DNA of 64,000 bases. It comes from Helianthus annuus (Eukaryota > Streptophyta > Magnoliopsida > Asterales > Asteraceae). Made by a program: the position numbers and the translations under genes. Below, one piece after another: positions 36,801 through 50,074 of the stretch; the first letter of the stretch is position 1; every line of letters starts with the position of its first letter. The DNA lies in NCBI RefSeq assembly GCF_002127325.2, contig NC_035437.2, positions 169,242,265 to 169,306,264 on the forward strand, read 5' to 3'. The notes beneath the pieces are model-generated. The model saw only the letters and a program-made list of their open reading frames with translations, ran no database searches and was not told where the DNA came from.

Positions 36801-38694
36801 GCGGGTGGAGTAGAGGCAGGAGCAGCTGGTTGGTGATCCCACAGGTTAACCCCTTTCCTTTTGAACAATTTCCGGCCTGCGTGCCGAAGTGTTGAACAAT
36901 TTACTTTCCCCTTTAACTCTTTTTATTTTATGCATTTGTTTTTCTTTTAACTTTGTGATGTGGATGTTGAACTTGGTAATTTAGGATGCTTGCTATGGTT
37001 TGGTGTAGTGTTTATTGATAAAACAGGTACATACGAGGCTTAGAGTACTAAAACATTAGTGCTACTAAAGCCGGGGCAGGAAAACCGAAGCCAGAAACCT
37101 GTTTTTCACCTTTGCAGATTGTCTACACGGGGTCGTGTCAGACCGACACGCCCCCATGCCCACTTCCCCAAACCTGCTGTTTGTTTAATTCTGCAGATTT
37201 TTGCCAGACACGGGGTCGTGCCCAGCCAACACGCCCCCGTGTCCACTTTCTGTAAGTTTTCGTTACTGGTACTCTGAACACGGGGTCGTGTTCATCCGAC
37301 ACGGGGTCATGTCCAGACGCCCAGTAACATAAAATTTTGCTTTTTCACACCTTTTTACACATTCAATCAAGCTAAAAACTTATTTTTTGGACACATTGAG
37401 GATAATGTGTAATTTACATGTTGCGGGGGATGCTAAAACTTTGAATCTTGCAAGTCCTAACTAACAAGCCTTACACAAAACTCTATTGGAACCGCTAATC
37501 ACCCCTAATTTTTTCAAAAAAAAAAATTCATTTTTTTACTTGTCTAGGTTTAATTTGGGAATTTCAAATTCTAAAAAAGTGATATTTTTACAAATTTACA
37601 ACCAACAGCGTCGTGATAAAAAGAACCAACATAAGAAAATTATGAAACGGCATGACAAGTTTAGTTAAAATTTGATTATATATACTTGATTACATAAAAA
37701 ACCCGTTCCCACAAAAAGTGAGTTTTTGAGCCTTTATTGAGCATACAAATACATATCTTTAAACTAAATGCTCATCTTTCGTTTCTTGTGTGAATAGCCG
37801 CTTGGTTCTTACAACTCTAGAACTTGTTACGACGATACAATCTCGGTCCTTACCAACTTAAACCCAAGTAAGTAAATGATGGAGGCATTAGGACTAACCC
37901 TTTTTATTTCTACACCATTATTTTTCTTTTTTTTTTACCACCTACCAAAAATCCCCCTAGTTAACCCCTTTGAGCCTAAACCTTTTCATTTCTTAACCCA
38001 AAACAAAAACCCTTTTTACCCACCTAAACCCTTTTTCAATTTAAACCCTTTATTTTAGTAACAAAGCTCGGTTTTTCTTATGACTTGGTTGAAAAAAATG
38101 ATGATGATGAAGCCAAAGAAATAAACAAACAAGTTTATCAAAAACAACTTTGTTTGAAAGAAATGTTTCATCAAAATAAAAAAAGTTGTGAAAAAATAAC
38201 GAGTCTTATGAAAACCGATGCTTTTTACGCTTTTCGCCCTTTTACTAACCACTAACCCAACCACCCACCTTTAGCTCAAGCCTAACCCTTCAGCCAAAAG
38301 TCCTCTTGATATTTACAAAGGTGTATAGTTAAAAAGGAGGAGGATTGATTGCTTGGCAAGCTTATGGTAGAAGTAAGTTTCATGCCGCTCTCGAGTGATT
38401 CATTAAAAATACACCTTCGGCCGAGTGTTGAGTGATCTCCCGTGAGGTATGTGAACTTGTATATAAATGGAATTTTAAAAAGGCATGTTATGCCCTAATA
38501 AGTAATTTATCTTATGTAACGTTTTTAATAAATCATGACGAATAGGATTGTAAATAAATAAACATAAAACTTAATAAAGAATCTTGAAAATCCCGACACT
38601 CTATGACAAGCCCAAAAACCTTCTCTTCTACCCATTCCATTTGGGAGTGTAAAGCCACATTATAAAGAGTTTGCTTGAGGACAAGCAAAGATTC
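36801..38694 (+). other. Noncoding 3' region of the Athila element with three palindrome pairs
   Basis: Pairs lie at about 37126/37146, 37210/37230 and 37280/37300. Elsewhere the region is AT-rich, with A/T homopolymers near 37510 and 37920. No gene is supported. Confidence 0.55.
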
Positions 38695-38709
38695 AAGTGT
38701 GGGGGTATT
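38695..38709 (+). other. Polypurine tract of the Athila element
   Basis: aagtgtgggggtatt directly precedes the TGATGTG start of the 3' LTR. Confidence 0.8.
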
Positions 38710-40476
38710 TGATGTGCACAAAATGCAACATATAAATTACATCAATTGTGGCATAAAACTAACCCTTTTTTAGTACTAATGTTGGAAAAAGCATGTTTTT
38801 GTCTTCCTTTTGTATTTTCAGGATTAAATGAGCTCAAATAAACAAAAGAAGCAAAAAGACAGCTAAATCTAACATAAATACAAGAAAGGGAACAAACGTG
38901 GCATGCCCGGCCTCCCCGACAGCATCTTCCCAAGCAAAACAAGAAAACAGAAAGCTGAACACGCCCCATGCTCAATGAGCACGGGGGCGTGCCCAAGTGT
39001 CAGCAGAAAAGACAAAGCTATAGAAGCTTCTATCACCCACCACGGGGGCGTGCCCACTGGACACGGGGCCGTGGCCAACTCTAAGATTCGCAGGATCTAG
39101 GGAAATCTTGATAGTATAGATACGCTTCTGCACACGGGGTCGTGCTCAGCAGACACGGGGGCGTGGTCAACTAATGCAGACAAACTGCAATTAATGAAGA
39201 AAGAGAAGGAGGATGGACACGGGGCCGTGCCCAATGGACACGGGGTCGTGCCCGAGCTTCTGTTCAGCCTATAAATAGGAGTGTTTGGATCACTTGCAAC
39301 TCATCCATTGGCACACCACCTCTCTCACACTTCACCCACCACCCACCACCATCACAACACCATCATCCACCACCATCATCCATTGTCCATCAAAGAGTGT
39401 GTGAGTCGTCTCGGGATCCAAGATTGATCGTAAGAGTTCTTGACAATCAAAGGCCATGTTTGCCTAAGTCTCTTACATCACTTGGTGAAGACAAGTGTTT
39501 AGTGTAATACTTTTTATTTTTAATCTTTTCGCACTTTTTATTTGGTTATGTATTAATGACTTTAATAACTAGTTTCTTATGTTGAAGGTGATTCTTCCTT
39601 ATCGTTTGTCCGTGGTGACTTGGCATTATTTTACTGTCTATATAAAATAAAAGATTTTCACCATTCATATCTCCACGGTCTATATGGAGATATGTTGGCT
39701 ACCTGGTCGGGGGTTAAGGGAACGGTTTGGTAAGAGTCTTGCCATTGTTCAGTGTATAGATCCTGCAAAGGACCTGGATCAAATTTAGTAGGACCTCCTT
39801 CAATACCCACCGGTATTGGATGGCGGGGGTCCAAACTCTTTGATCCCCTCATAAGTAAGCTACTATTAAAACTTTAACCCGGCTACTTAGGACTGTATCC
39901 CTGCTGACTCAGACTACTTAGCCGAGGGTAACGTCACCTTCAAAAGAGGGGCCTACCACATTATGCATTAATAACTTAATTAATTATCTTTCAATAATCC
40001 GACCCTTTAGGATTGTATCCTTGCTGACTCAAACTACTGGGTTGAGGGTAACGTCACCTTCAAAAGAGGGGCCTACTACAATAACTAAGATAATCTCTTA
40101 AGAAGTGCAAAAGTGCGGAAATAATCAAAGGTTACACTACACACGAGTCGGATCCAAGTGATTCATCTTGACAATTTGTTTTTACTTTTATTTTATTTTC
40201 AGCATTTTAGTTAGTTTTATTTTTCTAGTTTAAAAACCTTTTTCTAACTTTTTGATTTGATTAGACGTTGAGGATAAACCGGTACTAAAAAGCTCTTGTG
40301 TCCTTGGACGACCTCGGTATCTTACCAACACTATACTACGTTCATGATGGGTGCACTTGCCCATATGTGTGTTTAGTGTTAGTAAATATCGTGTTTTATA
40401 AATTTAAAACTTGGCTAAAAAGTGTAAAAACGGCTTAAAATATACACCTAAAATATATTACACTACACACGCATCA
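38710..40476 (+). repeat. 3' LTR of the Athila element
   Basis: 1767 bp. It keeps eight palindromic words (38958-39260) in four complete pairs, then an intact TATAAATA at 39270-39277. It ends GCATCA followed by TSD CCCGT. Confidence 0.92.
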
Positions 40477-42060
40477 CCCGTGTTCCTGTAACTCGAATCC
40501 TAGCCCGGTATATCCCATTTTAGTTTTACACCATTGTGAACCTTACGCCTTTTTTACTCTCTGATCGAGGTTCTCGGCGTTGAAAAATCTTCTTAAACTA
40601 AATCACACGTGTATATATTGACATTTAAGAGATATACACTCAAGAAAATCAAGAGCAATGGTGATATATATGCGGATTAGAAACCAAAAAATAAACACTC
40701 AAACAATGGCTACTATTTAAGGAATGTGTTTAGTAACGGCATCAGAGTCCTAATCGACGGAGAAAGATCTGGTGGTAAGAAAAGCTGCTTCCATGAGGTT
40801 GACAAGTGTTTTCGCTCGACGATTCCATTCTTGGGTGGTTGGTTTGGCCCTTGTTCCTGTAACTCGAATCCTAGCCCGGTATATCCCATTTTAGTTTTAC
40901 ATCATTGTGAACCTTACGCCTTTTTTACTCTCTGATCGAGGTTCTCGGCATTGAAAAATCTTCTTAAACTAAATCACACGTGTATATATTGACATTTAAG
41001 AGATATACACTCAAGAAAATCAAGAGCAGTGGTGATATATATGCGGATTAGACAACAAAAAATAAACACTCAAAAAATGGCTACAATTTAAGGAATGTGT
41101 TTAGTGACGGCATCAGATTCCTAATTGATAGAGAAATGTCTGGTGGCAAGAAAAGTTGCTTCCAGGAGGTTGTCAAGTGTTTTCGCTCGACGATTCCATT
41201 CTTGGGTGGTCGGTTTGGCCCTTGTTCCGGTAACTTGAATCTTAGCCCGGTATATCCCATTTTAGTTTTACACCATTGTGAACCTTACGCCTTTTTTACT
41301 CTCTGATCGAGGTTCTCGGCATTGAAAAATCTTCGTAAACTAAATCACACGTGTATATGTTGACATTTAAGAGATATACCGTCAAGAAAATCAAGAGCAA
41401 TGGTGATATATATGCGGATTAGACACCAAAAAATAAACACTCAAAAAATGGCTATAATTTAAGGAATGTGTTTAGTGACGACATCAAATTCCTAATTGAT
41501 GGAGAAAGGTCTGGTGGCAAGAAAAGTTGCTTCCAGGAGGTTGTCAAGTGTTTTCGCTCGACGATTCCATTCTTGGGTGATTGGTTTGGCCCTTCTTCCT
41601 GTAACTCGGATCCTAGCCCAGTATATCCCATTTTAGTTTTACACCATTGTGAACCTTACGCCTTTTTTACTCTCTGATCGAGGTTCTCGGCATTGAAAAA
41701 TCTTCGTAAACTAAATGACACGTGTATATGTTGACATTTAAGAGATATACAATCAAGAAAATCAAGAGCAATGGTGATATATATGCGGATTAGACCCCAA
41801 AAAATAAACACTCAAAAAATGGCTACAATTTAAGGAATGTGTTTAGTGACGGCATTAGATTCCAAATTGATGGAGAAAGGTCCGGTGGCAAGAAAAGCTG
41901 CTTCCAGGAGGTTGTCAAGTGTTTTCGCTCGAAGATTCCATTCTTGGGTTGTTGGTTTGGCTCTTGTTCCTGTAACTCGAATCCTAGCCCGGTATATCCC
42001 ATTTTAGTTTTACACCATTGTGAACCTTACGCCTTTTTTACTCTCTTATCGAGGTTCTAG
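40477..42060 (+). repeat. 371-bp satellite, block C (about 4.3 units)
   Basis: The array resumes from CCCGT. Complete 69-codon frames start at 40726, 41097, 41468 and 41839, exactly 371 bp apart; the last loses its usual stop (tctctgatc became tctcttatc) and reads four codons further. It ends at TCTAG, the TSD of the next insertion. Confidence 0.92.
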
Positions 42061-44515
42061 TGTCACACCCCTTTCTTAGGCGGAAGTACGAGGTGTGATC
42101 ATGAAAGGTTTTCATTGCATATGATTGGTAAACATACTACATGCTCATAAAAATAACTTCAAGTGCAAAACATTACATCACTGAAATCGTAGTTTAAGTG
42201 TTTACAACACGAGACAGCATATTGTCTGAAAGTTTACAACTTTATTCAATGATAACATAAACGACATCCAAAAGTATGAGTAAGACCGCGCGCACATCCA
42301 CTTTTAGTTACCTGAAATACATGTGAGTTCTGGAAAAAAAACGTCAACATAATGTTGGTGTGAATTCATGCAGTTTTTGTATTGAACGTTTGTATACTTG
42401 TATGAAAAACATGGTATGTATCTTGTATAAATCACGTATTCTTGTATAGTCATGTATTCTCGTATAAATAAAGTATTCTCGCATAAATCAAGTATTCTTG
42501 TATAAATCAAGTATTTCTATATCTATCAAGTGTTAATGGGTTGTAAGGCCATTAACATGTGACACGACATAGGAAGGAACCAAACCATTGGCATTTTTCT
42601 AGTTGTCGATTCACGACGGAGACACAAAAACACTACTCGGTACTAGTTGTCACCAAGAGTGGGGCTGCCCTAAAACTCATTAGATCTAACCTTTTGTTCT
42701 GCGGTCTAAGTATGTACACGATTAATGGTGCTTATGTACCCTATTCGTGACATGATTTCTCGTATCATTTCTCGTATCATTTCTCAAAATGCATCATACT
42801 TAGTACTAGTTATCACCAAGAGTGCTTCTTGTTTTTGTATCATACCATTTGTAACCATTGTAATATTTGTAACATGTATTTCACCCCCGAAGTTATAAAA
42901 CTGAAAACAGTTAAAAGAAAAGGGGGAGCATGAACTCACAACTTTGCGTTCCTGTGTCGTAAACTTCACCGGATTTGCTTATCTAGCTTCGTGACCTAAA
43001 CGTGTTTTATTAACGTTAGTCACTAGACTTGTATCGCACAAGTACAAGTCACTATCTTTTATGTATTTGTTCTTGTGTTAAAAATAATTTATATTTTTAA
43101 CTATGTTTCTTACTTATATTATTTTCTCATAAATAAATATAAGTATCTTGTATTTTTCACCCGAATTATGTATTTTGTCTAAATCTTCACTTTATGTTCA
43201 TAACTTGTCCAAGTTATTTATTCTTTCAAGTAATATATTTTCATGAATATATTTTCTTGTATTTGTCTAAGTATGTTGTATGTATATTTTGTATCTTCAC
43301 TCCTTAGGAGTATTTAGTGTATTTTCAAGTCCTAATACACTATCACATATAATACATACTACATACACTTAGCACAAAATTTGGTGATCAATAAATATAT
43401 ATTTTCTTAAAAATATACACACTTAATATAAATTTTTAATCTTGAAGAAATCATCATTTCTTAACACAAAAAATTAGGGAAACCTTGGTAAATGTTTTTA
43501 GATACATTTTTAGGGAATAAATTTATCAAAAACTTATATATTTTTCTAAGTGTCAAAATTTATAAAAATTTTGACATAGTTTCCCCTAAAAATGGAGGTT
43601 TCCCATGTTTTCAAAACATGTGTTTATTTTCTTTTAAATCATCAACAACATCACCAACACAATCAAGTCTTACCATAAGCCTAGATCATGTAAATCGCAC
43701 AACATCATGAACTTGAAGTTCTTGTAAAAATTTGTAGTAACTTACTGGTGTTTTTAGTAAGTCTTGTTACCCTTTAAAGTGTGGTTGATCTTTTAAAAAC
43801 ATCATTCTTAAAGAATTTAGATCTTTACAACTTATGATCATATTTTCTAAAAATGTTTCTTCATGGATTTTTCTTGTTACTTACCTACCTCTATACTTTA
43901 TTAACCACCAAAAATAAGGTTTATTTGTTTAAGAACCAGGATTAAGTAAAACTTGTATTTTTAACTTGGTTTCTTGAGAAATCATCCATAAATCTTTAGA
44001 TCTACAAGTGTTACTACTCACTTTGATCATTATTTTTCAAGAAATCCATGTATTCTTTCAAGTTCATGCTTCTCATGAGGATGATCCATTAACTTTCATC
44101 AAGTTCATCCTCTCGTCTTGCGTTATGTTTTTAATCATGATCTAGTAAGATCATATGATGATCAACATCATTTTCATAAACGATCAACAATCATCAAGCA
44201 TAACAACTCATTTTCATCAAGATCTCTCCATATTTTAAGCTTATGTTCAAGTTTTATTCTTGTGATTCTTAGTGTTCTTCAAGATTAACATCATGTATCT
44301 TCTTTTAACCACTTAAAATGGAAGTAAAATAGCAAGATCAAAGTTCTTACCACTAGCACAAGGCTAGGGATGATCAAGTGAAGAAAACAAGTGGGTAAAA
44401 GCAAATGAACAAGGTCCTTGAACTTCCGTAAGCTCCTAGCTTCCTTATGCACCTTCTAACACTCTCGTATGAGCTTGGTATGTATGAGACTTGATCGAAA
44501 AATGGTGATGATGGC

Positions 44516-46245
44516 TGATGTGTGCTAAACAGACTATAAAAATTAACTAAATTAGACTCTCTAAGCTAGACACTAAAAAGCTTTAATTCTAGACTCGACC
44601 TAAAACCACACAATCGACAAGTGTACCGATCAATGTAGTATAACCTAGGAAGTCCGGATATCGAACCACAGGACTCTATGTATCACGCAAATTAGACTCT
44701 AACAGACACTGACAAACACGACTAAGACTTGTTTATTTGTTTTGGGGGGGGGGGTTACGGAAAAATCTAGGAAATCTATATTAAACTACTAAATTAAACT
44801 AGAACTAGACTAAAGACGAACGTAGACTGTGAACTTTACTTATATGAGAACGAGACCACCTAGACAAGAATCCTAGATTGTTTTTAAGAGATTACCGATT
44901 AAGTTAAATGCACGAGTTATGGAACCGGGATCGTAAAGTACTAAACCTATTAAGAACCAACGAGGCCCCTCGACCCTTCTCAAGGAGAAACCTGTGGAAC
45001 TACCTAGGCCGTTAATCCTACCGGTTATTAGACGCCTTTCCAGTTGTCTAATTATTGTGTAAGTACCCTAATGTTGACCTATTCTTTTCCAATCCTAGGT
45101 CTAGGGTAGTTTGAAGTAATTAATTTGACTTGATAGACTAATAAGACCGACAGGTAAACCAAGACATAACCTTTCCCAAGGCCTATCTAAAGTAATTCGC
45201 CAGGTAAGACCTACCAATAGCCCCTCACTTCCCAGGTATTAGGACTAGTAGAACACTAAGACATAGCAAATAATTACTAGTTACTTCTAGGGTTTATTGG
45301 CCAATTCTCCCTAAAGAGTATAGGTTTTCTTATGTGATATAGACACTCACCGAAATCCTAAACCCTAATATGACTCTATGTTGTGATATAGACCGTCACT
45401 AAGAATCATATGAAGCAAGTAATAACAATAAACCAATTCAAAGCATGCATATACATCAAATCATTAAATCAAACCTTTTACAAATCACAACCAATCCATA
45501 AACATCATGCAAATAACATAAACCGGTAAAAACGTTATATCAATCCATTCATCAAAGTCTAGGCGGTTTATAAGTTTAGCCAAGCATACTAAAACATGAA
45601 AACAATTCAAAGAAATCTAAACCGGAATTCATCATCACAAGTTTCGTAAGAAAAGTTAAGAATAGAGAACTAGAAAACCCGATTAGATCTTCAAGCCTTC
45701 TTCCCCGAACTTGTGCCGATGATTCCTAGGCTTCAAGAACTCCAAAATTGCTCCAAGAATGCTCCAAGAGTCGCCCAAGATACCCCAAGGTCGAATTAGG
45801 GTTTTTTCCTCAGTTTAGGATGTTTATATATGACTTTCCAAAATAACCCTTTACTAAATTCGTAATAATTATCAATCAGGACGTTCTGGCTGGCCGCCAG
45901 AAACTCAGGGACAAGGTGGTGGGGTGCCACCTTGTTTTTCAGCCCATTTACTAACTTCAGACTCTCGCCAGGTGCCAGAAACTTGCTCAGTAGGTGATGG
46001 GGTGCCAGAAAGTGACTCTTCAGCTTTTAAACTTTATTTCAACTCTTCAACCTTTCCAACATGCTCCAAGACTTGACACTTCAATATTTTAACTCGTTTT
46101 GCTCGGTTTCTCGCATATTTGAGCATCAAGACCTACGAAACACGATTTGATCAATAGTATACATATTCTAACGAAAATCAAAACTAAATATAACGAAAAC
46201 TATACAAACTTTACACGAATAAATGATGTATTTTGCAGTACATCA
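44516..46245 (-). repeat. 3' LTR (minus orientation) of the non-autonomous element
   Basis: 1730 bp. GC-rich paired words lie at 45886-46012, and a minus-strand TATA-like box (TATATAAA) near 45828 lies just downstream of them in the direction of transcription. An 11-base G run lies at 44744-44754. Confidence 0.92.
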
Positions 46246-49200
46246 AACATCCCCACACTTACTCTTTTTTCGTCCTCGAAAAAGAATTATGCAACGGAAT
46301 CAGAAACAAACAATTACCCGGGCCAAAAGTATAGGTATAATTAATTAAAACCAAGATTTGCGTTAGCCGCGATTGCGAATATACTTATCCCTTTAAACCC
46401 GAATCCAGTCCTAAACCCTTATCATGTAAATTTAGTTTAAGTGCGGTCAGTCTACCTAGGGTCTCACGCTAGAATCTACAGTCCACCTACTCCCAACTCA
46501 AGCTTATAGGACTAAAAGAACGATCATTTGACCAATTCCTAACCGTTTTATACCAAGATAAAGAGAGTTTGAAATCAAATCTAATTTTATTTCTTTTCTC
46601 TTTTTTTTTCTAGCTTGCTTTGTTTTTTTTTTTTTTTTTCATTCGTGAGACTAGACGATGCTTTCCCTAACCCAGCGGTATTCCGACTGTAGAGTCGCTA
46701 TCCCCAATCACAGATTACATAGGTTTCGGTACTTTTATTCGGCAAGTCGATTTCACACATCCTAGAGGCATTCCGGCTGTAGAGTCGCTATCCCCAACTC
46801 GGATTACATAGGCCTGTGTTACTTTCATTTAGTTTCTAGCTCACTTTTATTCTATTTTTTTTTCTTTTTCAGCGAGATATGATAAAAAACTCTAACTATC
46901 TTAGCTTATAACGGCATCCCTTATACTATTTTCGCCGGTTTAAGTTTCCCATATTTCCCAGGCGAGAACCCACTAGCACACCGACAATTAAGGTATATTA
47001 GATCAAAGGGACTTAGAACCAAAACCCGGGCCTATCCACATATCCCAAACTAGACGCAAACTCAGTTTATTATAATCTCATATTATTATTATTCGAACCC
47101 GAGCAAAAATTCATTTTTTCTATCATTTTCCGTTTTAATTGCAAACTTCTTTTATTTCAAAAGACATTTTCTATTTTTTTAATTTTTTTTTTGGATTTTT
47201 CAATTTTTTAATTTTTTTTTGTATTTTTTATAATTAAGACTCAATATTTACATGTATCCCATCCCCACACTTAGAGATTGCATTGTCCCTAATGCAAGAA
47301 CGAGAATACGACTCAATAACTACCTAAAAATCAAAACTAGAAACGAAACAAATAAAAAAAATATACAACAACAACAAAAAGGGAAACGACTTAGCTGAGT
47401 ATGTGAGACTGTCAAAGTGCCAGTCATTTCCACATAAGCCCTCCAATTCGATACGCGCTCAGCAAACAACTCCTAACCTCGGACACGCGAACGAAAGCGG
47501 CTACAAATACCAACCTAATCACGCAAACACCACACACTAGCAAAAGATAATATATAATATCACGCTTAACAACCATCCACAAGTGTATCAACCAACCCCA
47601 AAACCCATCCAACCTGTTTAATGTATTTAAGTACAAACCAATAGACGAGGATTGAAAACAGCATAAAGATAAAAATAAACAAAAGATATAAGCTGTCATC
47701 CTCGCTCTACTCCGCATCATCCAACACCTCGTCACCCGCCTGTGTCCCACTGGCCCTTTCCTGAGCGAGTGTCTCAGCCTCGTTTCCCTGTTGGCCCGAC
47801 TTGAAGTTCCTGCACGTGACATTCTGCAAAACAATTCAATAATGGCAATACGAAGCAAACAGAATATTAGTCCCAAACTATTTTTTTGTATTTTTGATTT
47901 TTTTTTTACATAAACAAATATATACAAAAACAACGGCCGTATAGCATTTCGTTCGCGGCTATTGCTCGACAACAAGTGACTTTATGCAACACAATTACAA
48001 ACCGACTCCGCCCGAATGGAGATTGAGTACGAGCGAAGCGGTTTGAATATCAAGTGAGCATATCGACACCACATGACACTAGCAAGACTCGAAACACACT
48101 TAAAACGACACCAAAAGACCCTAAAGACGCAAAACATAAGACTTAATGTACACTACCCCCATCGGCACTTTTAAGTGTCCCAATTAAGAGCCAAAATGCC
48201 GAACAATGACATCGAAGTCCAATTTGCGCTTTAAATGTAGTTACCTTTTAGTTGTTTTGAAAAGAAATTTTTGCGCAGAAAGATTCCGCCTAATGAAAGG
48301 AAGTTTCTTTCTTATGCAAAAACGTAGTTTCAATGCGCAAAATTTGGAGCTTCAATTCAATGTATCAACCCCAACCATTCAAATATCAAGCGAACAATTT
48401 CAGTACCAACCCAACTTCCATAACCAATCCCAAGTTAAGTATAAATCAATGCATCCCGTCACTTAAATCTCTCATCACTAAAACTGTCAAATATAGCAAT
48501 AATAATCCAACCATAACCATCCGCAATCCCATTAAAATGAACTACAAGAGGCAGCTCGACATATAAGACTCAACTAACTACCCGAAACTGACCACAAAAC
48601 ACTGGACACACACACAAGTGACACTAGGCATGACACTTGGACTTGAAAACCACTCCACGTTTTGACTGACAAAGCCGAATTAACATGACTCACAGATGTA
48701 AAAACCAAACCCACACTAATATCTAACTTGACTGGACTAAGTCAACACACCAAGAAATCAACTCAAACGATGAGTCGAAACAAGGTAACTGACAAAACGA
48801 GACCCACTGACCTGACTACACAAATCACTTCTGGTGGACTGGAGTCATTATACCCTACCAAAACGAGACAAGCAAGACCTCAATTGACTATTGACTCAAT
48901 ATCACACCATGACCGACACACGGACTCCAGCCACTGACTCGAAGACGCACAAACTGACCCAACCAGACTCACATATCGACTGACCGAACACATACTTACT
49001 AAATTAAAAACACTGAACTACACTGACTCAAAATACAAAAGTTAGAGGATAAACATACCTGAGATTTATAGGAAACAAGAAGAAATAGAGAAAATTTCGG
49101 TTGAAAGCGGATGTTTCAGTGGATAATGGAGGTGGCAGTGAACTATGGTGAGTAGGTTAGGGGGGCGGCGGCGGTGGGTTGAGAGGTGAGCGGCAGTTTG

Positions 49201-50074
49201 GCAGTGGGAGGAGGGTGAAGGGGGTGGGAACAGTGGGTGTAAGGGGTGGTCTCGATGAGTGATAAAGGGGCCGGGGCTAGGGTGCTCGGCGGTGATGTGA
49301 GCGGTTGGGAGGAGGGCGGTGGTTAAGGGAGAGGAGGAGGGTTATCGGCAGTGGAGCTTGAAGGAGGGTGAGGTGAAGTGGTTGACCGGTGGTTGGTGGG
49401 TAAGGAAGAAGGTGAGGTGGGTGGCCGGCGGCGAGTATGCGGCGGCGAGGAGGTGATTACCGGCGTGAGTGAGAGGTGGGTGTCGGTTGGTGAGGGAGTG
49501 AAGAGATGAGTAAGGGGGGTTAGGGGAAGAATGGGTTTATTAACAGGGGAGAAGAATGGGTTTATTAACAGGGCTTTTTTTTTTTTTTAAATGTGGTTTT
49601 AATGTAAAGTTTGGCTACAGCTAGGGTATCTGGCGGGTGGCCAGAAAAATCTGAATAGGGTGGCGGCCCACCACCGAGTTAAGATAAGGTTCCGGAAACA
49701 AAAAACCCCTCTTCGTGTTGGCGGCCGCTAAAAAATCAGTAGGTGGGTGGCGGCCCGCCAGCACGTTATTAATTTCCGATTTTTTTTTTTTTTTTAATTT
49801 CCTTTTATGCCTTAGAAAAATTTTGTTTTGCTTTATTTCCCAAACCATCCAACAACCCACAAACTTTTCCAACACATAGAACTTACTTGGAACCTTATTC
49901 TCCTCGCAATTTCCTGCAAATCCTCGGTGATGCACTCCTGTAGACGACTCAAAACACAAACAAAGACCCGAAAAACTACGAAAAACGACTGATAGCTACT
50001 AAAAATTACGAACAAATTAAACGAAGATACAAACGGTACAAAATATACACTTGGGTTTCCAACTTTTCACATAC
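46246..50074 (-). other. Noncoding 3.8-kb internal region replacing pol
   Basis: On the minus strand it runs from the gag-protease stop to the purine tract (46246-46260). It includes two pairs of GC-rich words (49630-49765), a G-rich stretch on the plus strand (49130-49520), A/T homopolymers and two adjacent copies of a 'ggctgtagagtcgctatcccca' -like block (46688 and 46771). No polymerase motif is visible in any frame. Confidence 0.6.
47707..47823 (-). other. Possible terminal exon of a spliced ORF in the non-autonomous element
   Basis: On the minus strand 'attgttttgcag' resembles a splice acceptor. The following 38 codons read NVTCRNFKSGQQGNEAETLA and then an acidic end (GDEVLDDAE) before TAG. 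Another frame through the same DNA is open for 183 codons (47424-47975) with hydrophobic stretches. Neither is recognised; both may be chance. Confidence 0.2.

Larger units (their letters stand above)
28482..40476 (+). mobile_element. Athila-type Ty3 retrotransposon, 12.0 kb, defective
   Basis: LTRs of 1732 and 1767 bp run TGATGTG...GCATCA. The TSD CCCGT is present at 28477-28481 and 40477-40481, and the satellite continues across it. The primer site is of tRNA-Asp type, as in Athila. Internal order is: gag remnant, protease, RT, RNase H, integrase, an Athila-type extra ORF, and a purine tract. All coding parts carry stops or frame changes. Paired GC-rich palindromes are spread through the LTR and the internal noncoding parts. 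Confidence 0.93.

Noticed and set aside
47424..47975. 183-codon minus-strand frame with hydrophobic segments, considered as an env-like gene
   Set aside because: No signal peptide, no homology I recognise, and it runs over a likely splice acceptor; kept only as a weak exon candidate.
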